DNA of 64,000 bases, taken from Brachionus koreanus (taxonomy: Eukaryota > Rotifera > Eurotatoria > Ploima > Brachionidae). Positions 1 to 10,875 of this stretch are shown in pieces. The stretch spans positions 1,021,565 to 1,085,564 of the forward strand of contig PJRA01000160.1 in assembly GCA_016987375.1 (NCBI GenBank). Direction: 5' to 3'. Position 1 is the stretch's first letter. Each line of letters opens with the position of its first letter. The notes below the pieces were generated by a model. It did not search any database, was not told the DNA's origin, and saw only the letters and a list, made by a program, of their open reading frames with translations. Both the position numbers and the translations under genes were made by a program.

Positions 1-124
1 AAATTCTTCTATTTGATTTAAAATAAGCTTTTTTGATTAAAAACTATTTATTTGTTTTAAGATATGGTATTTTTAAAATAAAATTTTTTTGCCGATATTT
101 AAATTCTATTAAATTTGTCACAGT

Positions 125-1554
125 TTATTGCTGAAATTGCTGTGGAGCTTGTTGAAATTGTTGTGGAGCTTGTTGAAATTGTTGTGGAGCTTGTTGAAAT
201 TGCTGTGGAGCTTGTTGAAATTGTTGTGGTGAACTACCTTGAACTTGATTCATTTGTTGATTCATTTGTTCTTTAATTTGTTGCTCGAATTGATATTTTT
301 GTATAGCTTCTTGGGCTAATTTGTCAAAGCTTTGGTCTCCACTCTGAAAGTTTGGACCATTGAATTGTGGTTGCTGTTGTTGAGTTTGCGATGGATTATA
401 AGTATTTTGACCTTGTGGCACGTTTTGTTGAATGGCTTGCGATGCAGCTTGAGCAAAGTTATCGAATCCTGGGAATTGTGGCTGTTGAGGCTGCTGAGGT
501 TGTTGTGGCTGTTGGTATTGTTGAGCAGCATACTGTTGAGCTTGGCTAGCAGTGTATTGTGGTTGCTGTTGTTGTTGTTGTTGAGCAGCATACTGTTGAG
601 CTTGACTAGCAGTGTATTGTGGTTGCTGTTGTTGTTGTTGTTGAGCAGCATATTGTTGAGCTTGACTAGCAGTGTATTGCTGAGCAGGTTGTTGAGCTTG
701 TGGTTGTTGTTGTTGCTGTTGAGCAGCCAATTGCTGTTGGTAAGCAGCATATTGTTGTGGATCATATTGTTGCTGAGCTTGTGCTTGTGGTTGTTGTTGT
801 TGTTGTTGTTGCTGAGCAGCTACCAATTGTTGTTGATAATTTTGCAATTGGGCAGCTTGTTGTTGAACAGCTTGAGCTTGAGAAGCAACTTGCTGTGCTT
901 GTTGTTGCAAAGCTTGTTGAGCTTGTTCCAAAGCTTGTTTTTGAGCCAATATTTGTTGTTCGCGAACAGTCAAAGATGCCCCAGATGAAGTTGGGGCAGT
1001 TGACTTTGGAGCCGATGAGGCTTGAGCAGTCAATTTGGTCGAAGCTTGTTTGATAGTTCTTGATGGTACTGATGAGACTTTTCTTGAGCTGGTATTAACT
1101 TGGCTCAATTTTGCAGCTGAAGCTGGAGTAATTCTGATATGAACACTGTTTGAACCTTGAGTTCTTGAAGACTTTGGTGGACAACCGCAATCCGGTTTTG
1201 GTGGTGGACAACATGGTCGTGGTGGTGGACAGCATGGTCTTGGTGGTGGGCAGCAAGGTCTTGGTGGTGGACAACATGGTTTTGGTGGTGGGCAGCAAGG
1301 ACTTACTCTGACTGGAGCTTGCATGGATCTGATTACTGGACCTGAGCGGCAACTGACCAATGGACGTCTTACGACATAAGCTAATTAATTAAAACATTTA
1401 AAACAATACACAGAAATTATTTTATTATAAATTATATTTTACCTGATACCGATGATTCAGATGAGCTTGCTAAAAAAAAATTTTTCTTTATCTATTTGGA
1501 TAAAATTTAATGACTAGAATACTTACAAGCGCTGGATAAAGTACGAGCGAACAT
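125..1554 (-). CDS. Cys-Pro-rich / Gln-rich low-complexity protein, function unknown
   Basis: Predicted exons 1527-1554, 1443-1469 and 125-1380 join in frame with GT..AG introns to give 436 residues, starting MFARTLSSAS and ending in TAA at 125-127. I chose this start because a small exon with an ATG and a GTAAGT donor lies just upstream and keeps the frame through a 27-nt exon. No signal peptide is visible. Residues about 47-90 are a CCPPPKP/CCPPPRP repeat (Cys-Cys-Pro-Pro-Pro). From about residue 155 to the end the protein is almost entirely Gln with Ala, Pro and Tyr. It includes three copies of a 20-residue QYTASQAQQYAA-type repeat and five copies of a 7-residue APQQFQQ repeat. I do not recognise a family. 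The composition suggests a self-associating structural protein (inference). The first exons could be mis-modelled, but the long last exon is clearly a maintained reading frame. Confidence 0.7.
131..227. repeat. 21-bp tandem repeat in coding sequence
   Basis: About 4.5 near-perfect copies of a 21-bp unit encode the heptad APQQFQQ at the C terminus of the Gln-rich protein. The copies differ only at a synonymous position (attgttgtgg versus attgctgtgg), which points to recent slippage or unequal exchange that kept the frame. Confidence 0.85.
530..690. repeat. 60-bp coding repeat, three copies
   Basis: Three copies of a 60-bp unit lie inside the Gln-rich gene. Each encodes a QYTASQAQQYAA stretch followed by a polyglutamine run. 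Copies differ by single bases, so they look recently amplified. Confidence 0.8.
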
Positions 1555-3687
1555 TTTTTGTTTTTCTAAGTTTTAATTGATAAGTGATTTTTTGTTTAAT
1601 ATTTTTTGAATGTGAATACTTTTTGAAAAAAAGCTAAGTATTTTATATAGTTTTAGCAGGCGTATATTTTATGCTTCAAATCACATGGATCGATTTATTG
1701 AATGCTTTTTTAAAATTACAAAATTTTTTTTCTACTAGTTACACATGTTTGGGATAATTTTGGAATGTTTGTATCATTTAAATCATGAAAGATTCTCGTT
1801 TATCAACCAATTTTAACAAACAACTACTACGCTTATTTTGTAATAATTTCTTTTTTCTTATTGAATTGAATTGGAATTTTGCTATTTTTGCATTTTTTCA
1901 TCAAATTAAAATTCAATGCGATTATTAAGGTAAAACAATCAAAGAAAAAATTTAAATTTTTCTTTCACTAGCAACTATCTTACAAAGCCTATTAATAACA
2001 AATAATTGTTAGTTATGGATAATTATGCTTTTTTCTTAGTTTAACTAGCAAAAGAAGTGAATTAAAGTCAAAATTTTAGATAGCTTTTTTAGCTTGGGAC
2101 AATATTTTTGAATTATGATCAATAAAATCACCAAATTTTAATTTCAATCAATTTTCTCAATCTCAATTGATTTGAAATCTAATTGATTTTTGAGATCAAA
2201 TCAAATAAATTCAATGCAAAATTGAATATTTTTTCAATTCCATGATAAAATTGGTTTACTTTTGAAGAATTAAATTTTTGATTTAATCTGATTAATTCAT
2301 AAAAACAGCTTTTCTTTCATTATTTGATTATATGTAAAAATTAAGCTAAAAGGATGTTTTTTAAAAAAGATTCAAAATTTTAATAGAATGATTTTTTCGA
2401 CAAGCCATTTTTGTTAAAAGGAAATGTGCCTCTTTTTTTCTGTGTATATTAAGATAAAATTTATTTTAAAGCCTTAAAATTTGCTTTTATACCAATGAAT
2501 CAGATTTTTAAATTTAGCTAAATTGAATTTAATTTTTAAATATTATCAAGTTATAAAAGTCACTACTTTACAGTACATTTCTAAACCAAGTTAACAGGCT
2601 TCTTAAGCGGCTTCAAATGCTTGCTTAAACAGCGTTTAAACAATATAAGCTTTAAAGTGGTCTTTAAACACTGCATTAGCTGTATTTCAAAAAATTTTTA
2701 TCTTTGTTAAAAAGATGTATTGAAAAGATACTTTGATCGTCAAGAGAATCACGATTTAATTTAATTTTTTAAAAAAAGTTTTTTTAACTAGAAACATATT
2801 TGTTTTAATGAATTTTATTTTTTATACGAAATTTGAAATCAAATATTTTATGAGAACACACTGTTAGAATTTAGAAAATCAATTTGAATCAAATATTGAG
2901 TTAAGCTATTTTAAACAAAATTCATTTTTTTTTGTTTGAAAAAGGCAAATACATTTTTATTTTTTAATTTGATTTAATGGAAGGAAATTTGACTCTTTTA
3001 AAAATTATGAAAAAATAAAATTTTTAAAAAAAATATAAAAAATTAAAATATTGAAATTAATTATAGATAATTTTCATTCTGTATCGAAATTAAGAATGAA
3101 GAAATTTGAAGCAACAAATTTTCTAGTTTAATCTTTAAGTCTCAATTTAATGTTTCTTATGGTTCTTTTTGGGACTCGAGTCTCTATAACCAAAAAATGA
3201 CTATCTTATTTTTTTTTCTAATTTTGAAAATGATACTGAAATTTTAATTTTTATTTTAAAATAAAGTATATAAAAAAAATGTGTAAAAACCTTTAAAAAC
3301 TTATTAAAAATAATCAAATTTAATTTTTTACTGCCTTGCTTTTATACTATCTAACTAAAAAAAGAAAAGCTTGCTGCTTGGCTTTAAAATAGAGGGTCTA
3401 AAGGTTTCACTTTAATGCAAGAAAGTACTCTAACAATAATTTGACTAGCTTCGGTGCTTTTCTTCACTCCTGTAAAATTTACCGATTAAGATCTAATTCA
3501 AATTAAAGATATAATTCGAATTAGAGCAATAATAATAAGCAAAAAACTCTGATTCAATTTAAAAATATGAAAAAAACTCAAGATTTTATTAAAATATAAT
3601 GATTGTTTTTAAAATTTAATTCTTTTTTTAATAAAATTTTTAAATTTAGAATAAAAGTTGTAGGCGCCCAAACTACTTTTATGGTCG
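1555..3687. other. Intergenic, AT-rich, nothing recognised
   Basis: Between the Gln-rich gene start and the 3' end of the WD40-like gene I see only AT-rich sequence with many stops in all frames. No RNA gene or clear inverted-repeat element was found by eye. Confidence 0.5.
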
Positions 3688-4977
3688 CTAATAGTATAGA
3701 GGCATGGCTACTGCATTCATAGGTTCATTCATAGCATAGACTGGTTCTTCCATCAGTGTGGTTGTTTCTTCATGATTTAGCATTTCTTTGCCGGAAAATT
3801 CTGGTTCATACAGTAAATAATCATTCGATACTACTATATCAGTATCTAATGGAGATAAAGAATACATTTTGCATAAACCATTAGATTTACTAAACAAAAT
3901 GGCTTTACAATAACGACATCTTTTCAAACAATTTATTTTTTTTTTAGATACTATCTGTTCTTGTAAATATAGTTGTTCAAAGCTTAAGTTTACTTCAAAC
4001 TTACCTTTTAATTTAAATATATTTATGAAGCCATATTTTGTAAAATTGAATTTATTAAATGTTTTAATTGACTTAATTAGAATTATTTTAGAAGTCAAAT
4101 CTCGTTGATCTATGAAAATTTCATTTTGAGTATTGACTCTCCAAAATGCTAATTGTCCAGAAACAGTTCCATGTACATAAACATCAGTTCCAATTTGCTG
4201 CATTTTAACTAATGTATCTCCAGTGTTGGGATCAATCGAACCAATTTGATAATTCCATTTGCTTGAAACGGTATCCCATATGTTTATTGAGACAAAGTTA
4301 TCAATGTAAGCAAGCATTTTAGTGTTCAGGAAATTCAATGAAAGTATTTGAAAATTCAAAGAATAAGTTCTATCGACAATAAATTTGTCAATATTCACTA
4401 TGCTTATACCGCCAACATCTAGACCTACAGCTATATGTGTATTTCCTATAAGTTCAATTCAAAGTATCTTTGCTCCTACGTTAAGGCTTCCAATTTCTTT
4501 TAAGGTATAAACATTCCATCTTTTAAGAAAATTATCGTAAGATCCACTAATAAATGATGTTTCTAAAAATTTGAGACTAGTGATTCTGTTACTATGAATA
4601 TTCAAAAGCTCAAAATCAATAGAGAGATCACTAATTTTCCACCGGATTAAGTTCTTATTTGTTCCTGTAATAAAAAATTGGTGATCAATTCCTATTATTG
4701 AATAAAGTGAATAACCAAGCTCTTTTTGAATAATCGGATTAAGTTGAATGTCCCATTTTGATAGAATGGAACCGGAAATGACCAGTACTTCATTATTTGA
4801 TAAAATTTCAATTTCAAAAGATTGCTCTGTTAAAGTTGAATTGGAAACTTGAATTGTTGAAAGCAAATTAGTGTAATTGTATTTTCTTATATTTCCATCA
4901 GCAGTGCCGACAAAAAAAGTATCACTTTTTAATCCTAGAATTAGACATGAAAAAATTAAAAATTTTAAATTGTTCAT
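3688..4977 (-). CDS. Secreted WD40-like repeat protein with one in-frame TGA
   Basis: An ATG at 4977 opens a protein with a hydrophobic signal peptide (MNNLKFLIFSCLILGLKSDT). WD40-type blades follow, such as GTADGNIRKYNY and FISGSYDNFLKRWNV. At 4459-4461 there is a TGA in frame, and the same frame then continues uninterrupted for another 256 codons to 3688. The residues just after it (IELIGNTHIAVGL) read like the next blade, so both halves belong to one protein of about 429 codons. I found no GT..AG pair that removes the TGA and keeps the frame. A 45-nt stretch near 4000 has perfect splice sites and a length divisible by three, so it may or may not be an intron. The C-terminal part has clustered Cys (CLKRCRYCKAILFS..CKMYSLS) resembling a PAN/apple module. 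The gene could be a young pseudogene, a stop allele, a read-through gene or a sequence error. Confidence 0.6.
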
Positions 4978-7900
4978 TTTGGATTAGTAGAATGAGAATT
5001 AATAAAATAATTTAACAGTTGAAAAAATAAATTGGTTTAATCAATCGATTTTTCTCCAAATTAATAATTAATAATTGAAAATCAAATATTTAACTTAGTT
5101 AAATATAATTGATTTTGTTTTGCAAAAATTATATAAAGTAAGGTTGGTTAAAAAATAAGGTTTTATAATTTTTTTATAGGATTAAGTCTGAAACTGATAT
5201 TATTCAAAATAAAACTTTGTGATTGAAACTTTAAAAATAAAAAAAACCTTCATGATATCTGAATCATCTTGTTATTTAGTTATGATTAGATTTTGACCAT
5301 AACTTCAAAAGAATATTTGAAAAAGTTAGCTTTCTTCAATATTAAAATTTTACAAAAAGAAGAATGTGGAATTTACACTTAAAATTTGCCTCGATTTAAT
5401 TTTTGGATAGATCACTCAAATTTTTTTATTAAAACGAATATATTAACACTCAAAAACCGGATGGGTTTTTTCGACCCTTTTTGGTACTTCTATTGCTTGT
5501 TGTTCCTCAAACTTAATCTTTTTTGAAAATTTTTTTTTTCCATCAAAACTAAAATCAAAAAAATATTATAAATAATTAATTTTGATTACAAAATAATTTT
5601 ATTTTCATGCTAAAAAAAAATGTATACGTTAAACCCGAAGAGGGGTTTTTTGGACCCTTCAAAAATAGTGTCTTTTTTTTGTAAAATAAATTAATTACAT
5701 GGCTTATTATGCTTCTAACTCCAAACTAAATTATAAGACTTTTTGGACACCTTCAGTAATTAACGTATAAAAAAAATCCGGTTTTTGAGTGTTAAAAAAA
5801 ATTTGATGAAAAATTTATTTTTCCAAAAAGTAGACGAACACATCAGTCGAATAAAAAAGAATGTCAATAACGCATAAAACATATTTTAATAATTTCCAAA
5901 TAAAGAGGAAACAACGCATAAAACTAATCTCTTTTAGCCATTGACTAGTCTTTCTCTTTTTTGATTTTGTTCTTAAATTAAATGTTCGTAGAGAACACCA
6001 GAGAAACTAATGGAATCTGATAGGCAACACCCAACAAGATAAGTGCATACACCACTGTCTAAGAAAAATACAGAACTACAATTGATCCACTCGGTACAAA
6101 AACAATTACATATGTAGTTCATCATCATCAGCTTGAACAAGCTTTGTTAACTTCTTTATCATTAGTTTAACAAAATAAAATTTTTATGCATTGTTCAACT
6201 TTAGAAAAGTTATTTTTGACCTTTTTTTGCGTTATTTTTATGGCTTCACTTTTTTAATTTGTTTTTATTCCTAAGCCATTTTTTTATTTTTAATTAGAAA
6301 AAAATTTCCGGAAAAATTAATTTTGTACGAATTTGAACACTGATTAAATTAATGCATGTTATTCAAAAGCCAGGTTTATTCATTTTTTAAAAATTTTATT
6401 TTGTAGTCTGTTTCTAAAGTCGGTTCAAATTTTATTTTTTTTCAAAAAAGAAAAGAAATACAAAAAATTATACTTTGATGAGCACGCGCTTGCTAGGGCT
6501 GGAATGCTGACCTTATCTAGTTTTGAGACTAAAGCTAGTCTCGCTCTGCAGGTATCCTGCTCTAGCTTATTATTATTACTTTAGTAAAAAATTCTTAGGC
6601 ATGGATTCATGAACCATTTATATTATCAAATTATTACTAATCAATTATATGTTATTGAATTATTCCCCGTTATTCACTCATTTTGTTTTAAAAAAATAAA
6701 ATTAAACCTAAAATCAATCATATTTTAGCTAAGCGAAAGACGTCGCCACGCATCTGAAATATGTTTTATTTTAGATTTAATTATTAATTTGATTAATTTA
6801 ATTAATTTTTTAACTTATTATAAAAAAAACAATCTTTTATTTTTTTGCTTACGATAATTGTTACTTTTAGTTTAAATTGAATAGTTGAATAATTGGTTCT
6901 TGTAGAAATTTTTCCATTAAAAGAATAACTAAAATGTAACATTCAAGCTAAAAAAGTTTTTAATTGTTCAAATCAATTGTATACAAATATGGTTTGAATG
7001 ACTTCTAATGCAAACATTTTAAAAATGAATAAAGATGCAATCTAAAAGAGGGTTTATGAAATTTAGTGCAATACAAGCGAACAAAACATCAGATAGTCTT
7101 TTATTTATGTTAAAAATAAGTATTAGAAAACTAAACGCACTATAATGCAACAATGCATTCTGCATCATGCATTTTAAAAAACTAATCCTTAACCTCTAGA
7201 AAAATTTTAATGGATTTTTAGTATATTTTTTTATTTTACATTCTTTTCTGCTCTGTTGTACCAAATTTCAAAAAAAAATTTTTACTAAATTTTTAACAGA
7301 TTTTTTTTTTAATTTTTCTATCAGTTTTAAGTTAAAAATTAAGATTTTAGTTGTTAGTTCTAAGATTACAAAACATTTTTAGGATCAAAATTTATTCATA
7401 AATTTATTAAATTATACATATCCAATAACAAAAAATATAATTATTATTATTTTTTCTAATTTTGAAAGCAACTAAGAGTTAATTTTATGACAATAAATGT
7501 CCTATTATTTAACTAATTTGAAATTCTTAATTAATTAAACTGGGTCGATATTAATTGAAAGCTAATTTTTTAAATAAACTCTAAAAATAAGAGTTATTTT
7601 TTCGACAATTTAAAAATTGCAAAAATAGTTGATTTAGGTTAATTAGTTAGTCAATTATTTTGTTTGTTTCAAAGCTTAAAAAAATACAATAACGCTTAGA
7701 AGTGTTTTCGAGTAAACAATCTTTTTTATTTTAGTAATCCGCTTCAAATAATGAAAAATCTCGTATCAAAAAACATTTTTCTAGCATACAAACATAGACT
7801 TCTATGGAACACACCTTTGTTTAAGGTCTCTTGAAACTTAAATAATTAATTGAATGTTCATATGACTTTTGTAATCTGGCTTATCAAGGCAACTAAAAAA

Positions 7901-7980
7901 CTTTGCATATTTCTTTCCTTAATTATTAATTGAAACTGTTGAAATCATTTGAAATCAAAAATTGAAAGTTGAATCGCAAA
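4978..7980. other. Intergenic, AT-rich; holds one MITE
   Basis: Apart from the TTAA-flanked inverted-repeat element at 5447-5791, I could not identify genes here. A slightly less AT-rich patch around 5990-6150 has no open frame on either strand. Confidence 0.5.
5447..5791. mobile_element. piggyBac-type MITE with TTAA target duplications
   Basis: The element begins CACTCAAAAACCGGAT (5447-5462) and ends with the exact reverse complement (5776-5791), giving a 16-bp perfect terminal inverted repeat. It is flanked on both sides by TTAA (5443-5446 and 5792-5795), the target duplication typical of piggyBac transposases. Length is 345 bp with no coding capacity, so it is a non-autonomous element. 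Just inside the left end is GGGTTTTTTCGACCC, and a similar motif followed by GGACCC recurs near 5640. This suggests subterminal repeats or a nested copy. Confidence 0.85.
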
Positions 7981-10437
7981 ATGAAATGGTTGCCAATCAT
8001 TTTTTTCAGCTATTTTATATCATTGTTTGGCCAAATTCAGGCTAAGATCGACTGGTCATTCATTCAAAGATTAAATAAACTCGAAGCTCCTGGCCTGAAT
8101 TCAAAAAATGGCCAAGTCAAAAAATTCACTGATCTTCCTCATTCAACCAATATCTATCACATTACAGATTCCAAAGCGTCTTCACCAACTACTGTCTTTC
8201 AACCATCTACTTTGATTGTGGATTTAAATTTAATTACCAAGAAAAACATATCAGAAAACTCACCTAGAACAACAACAACTTATCAAGCTACTAAAATAGA
8301 AGAAAAAAATATAGCTAAAAGTGAAAATTTTTTAATCGATTTTGATATTGTAATAACAGAATTGGTTAATTTTGAGCAAAAAAATGGCTTGTTAGAGCTG
8401 AATGCAAAAATAAATTACAAATGGTGGAATGAAATCGATTTTGAAAATTATTCAAAATATTCCGACTCAACATATCCATCTTTGATTTTAAAGAACAAAA
8501 ACTCTAATCTAAAAATTCACAATCAAATTCATGTTAGAAACAATTTTAAAATGATTTTTAAATCAAAGCGAACTTTGAAAGATTCCAACTTTTCGATTGA
8601 GAAAAAGCTTCAGCCTTTTTCGTATGTTGAACAAAATGTAAGTTTAAAATTTTTCTGTCATGGCCACAATCAGTTGGACACAGCCAGTTTTCCCATGGAC
8701 ATTCACAATTGCGAAATAAATTTCGATTTGCTCTCAAATTTTTACAATAAAATGGACACAGAAAATAAGGCTAATTATTTTTTTTCCTTAAAAGATTTGA
8801 ATTTGAAAAAATTTCGGAAATTAAATCAAAATTATATCAATGAACTAGTCTACTGCAATAAACTTGTGACGCTTGCCAGCAACTACAGCCTTATAACCAA
8901 AGAGTGGATACTGAAAAAAATAGAAATTAAATATTTTAATTCAAGCTCAAATTTAGTAGATCAAAATTCTTCACTTAATTTGAATAGAACTAAAATAAAC
9001 TTTAGTCCCTCTCCGGCAAGTATCAGTATCAAGTTTTGGATTTATCGCAAAAGAGAACCTCAAGTTTACATATACATTTTACCAACAATTCTATTTACTT
9101 TGTTAATGTTCACAATATTTTTTATGCCCAACACAGACAGTAGCGAAAAATCAATGATATCTTTTTTTAATTTTGTTTCGCTAGTTTTGTTCAATCTTTA
9201 TCTATTCAAGCTCTTAATTCAAACATATGGCTTTCAACATCTACCTTTTTTGCTTCAGTACTCCAATTGTCTGATGGTCATTCAACTAGGAGTATTGGCT
9301 TACTCGAGTTTAGTCAAAAGTGTTCATCAAAACGGCTTTTTGATTCTGAATAACAGCTTTACTCAGCCAGTGGAAGAGTCTTTCAAAGAAATAATGGAAA
9401 TAGATGAGAAAAATTTTAATTTTGCTGAAAATACTGAAATTGGATACCATCGGTTTGATAAGACAGATTTCGATAGTGAAAATGCTGACAAATTTCTTGC
9501 TCTAAACCGAAATAATTCCATAAAATTAACCATACCAACAGTTAAATTTGAATCTGAAACTGAAGCTATGAATGGAATTTCTACAACAGTGGTCAATGAT
9601 GAAAATTACTGCTTTACTTTTAACAGATCTGACTCCAATACAAAAGCTTATGCAGATAAGTGTTGCTGCAATGCGGATGAGACCGATGCTGATTGCTGCA
9701 ATAATGCCCATTGTGATAATCAAATGTTTGCCAAAAGCATCACTGAGCCTAAAGTTTCGTTAGACGAATTTGTCAATGAAATGAACAAAAAATCCCGGAC
9801 TAGTTTTGAAAAAAATGAGCTTATGGTCTCAATGAACAATGGGTTCAACCGAAATTGGATTTTGAGCTGTTGTGGAGCAAGGTCTCCTGACTTAGGAAAA
9901 ATTTCACCATCGCCCATTTGTGAACATGTCAGACCGAGCGACTTGCATAGACAAAAAGTTTTTGAAGAGAACAAAAAAATGTATTGCATCAGCCAAGCAT
10001 CTACTAGACAGATAATGCCAGAATGTGATATTGCATCTCATTTGACAAGAGTTCATGAACAAAATGATTTTAAATCTGATTCGAATAAACTAAATGATTT
10101 GAGCCAGACAAGAAACATATCTTTTAAGCTCAAGTCGAATATTAGTGATAGCAATAGGTCAAGAGAAAAAGCAGATGAAACAAAGAATTTTGATAAAATA
10201 ACGAAATTTTTGGCAAATTCATCGCAGGATATTTCTTGTTTAAATACCAATATGCAAAAAATAGTCAAATTTGAAGAGATTATGATTCGTGACAGAATTC
10301 TCAAAGATGAGTGGAAGCGCAAGGCCCGTCTTTGTGATGGAATTTGTTGTTTGTTGGTTTTTTTTCTTTTATCTGTTTGCTCTATATTTATTTTTTTTAT
10401 ATTGCCTAAATTTAAAACCGTTTCTTTAATAGATTGA
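7981..10437 (+). CDS. Cys-loop ligand-gated ion channel subunit
   Basis: Single-exon gene of 818 residues. I start at the ATG at 7981 because MKWLPIIFFSYFISLFGQIQA is a good signal peptide. Residues about 115-340 form the extracellular ligand-binding domain. It contains the Cys-loop signature with FPMDIHNC, but 17 residues separate the two Cys instead of the canonical 13. Transmembrane segments follow at roughly 362-383 (YIYILPTILFTLLMFTIFF), then two more between about 390 and 450, and a last one at about 786-808 (ICCLLVFFLLSVCSIFIFF). The M3-M4 intracellular loop is very long (about 330 residues) and holds a Cys cluster (DKCCCNADETDADCCNNAHC). Family knowledge: these subunits assemble as pentamers gated by acetylcholine, GABA, glycine or other ligands. 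The ligand and ion selectivity cannot be read here. An in-frame TTG upstream is not needed. Confidence 0.9.
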   Translation: MKWLPIIFFSYFISLFGQIQAKIDWSFIQRLNKLEAPGLNSKNGQVKKFTDLPHSTNIYHITDSKASSPTTVFQPSTLIVDLNLITKKNISENSPRTTTTYQATKIEEKNIAKSENFLIDFDIVITELVNFEQKNGLLELNAKINYKWWNEIDFENYSKYSDSTYPSLILKNKNSNLKIHNQIHVRNNFKMIFKSKRTLKDSNFSIEKKLQPFSYVEQNVSLKFFCHGHNQLDTASFPMDIHNCEINFDLLSNFYNKMDTENKANYFFSLKDLNLKKFRKLNQNYINELVYCNKLVTLASNYSLITKEWILKKIEIKYFNSSSNLVDQNSSLNLNRTKINFSPSPASISIKFWIYRKREPQVYIYILPTILFTLLMFTIFFMPNTDSSEKSMISFFNFVSLVLFNLYLFKLLIQTYGFQHLPFLLQYSNCLMVIQLGVLAYSSLVKSVHQNGFLILNNSFTQPVEESFKEIMEIDEKNFNFAENTEIGYHRFDKTDFDSENADKFLALNRNNSIKLTIPTVKFESETEAMNGISTTVVNDENYCFTFNRSDSNTKAYADKCCCNADETDADCCNNAHCDNQMFAKSITEPKVSLDEFVNEMNKKSRTSFEKNELMVSMNNGFNRNWILSCCGARSPDLGKISPSPICEHVRPSDLHRQKVFEENKKMYCISQASTRQIMPECDIASHLTRVHEQNDFKSDSNKLNDLSQTRNISFKLKSNISDSNRSREKADETKNFDKITKFLANSSQDISCLNTNMQKIVKFEEIMIRDRILKDEWKRKARLCDGICCLLVFFLLSVCSIFIFFILPKFKTVSLID

Positions 10438-10875
10438 ATCAAGATAAAAAATTATTTTTAACAGTTAGTCAAAAAAGCCGAAATAGAAATCAAGAAGCTT
10501 GATTTTGTTTATGTATAATGATTTGTTTTTAGTACAAATCATTGAATGTCTTTTTAAATTGAAATATTTATTTAAATTAAATTAGTTTTGTGTTGAAAAA
10601 TAAATAAAATTTATTTAGAGAAATTAAATAAATTTATTTCTGTTTGGTATTTTTTCTTCTTCGATTATAAATTTGGGAGATGTAAACTTAAAACGTAAAA
10701 TCTAATGTATTTCATTGAATTTTATTAATTTTTCTAAGTTCTAATTTGAAATTAAAATATTAAAAACGACAAAAGTAGAAAAATACATATGGATTCTTAT
10801 TTAAAATTTATTAAAATAGATTCAAAAAATTAAAAAAAAATTATTATAATTTTTTTTTTCTTAATTAATAAAAGT

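Noticed and set aside
332..1053. Plus-strand frames opposite the Gln-rich gene (poly-Leu and poly-Val)
   Set aside because: They are the antisense of CAA/CAG repeats and carry no independent signal.
6480..6570. Less AT-rich patch that looked tRNA-like
   Set aside because: No cloverleaf with a TTCGA-type T-loop and acceptor stem could be drawn.
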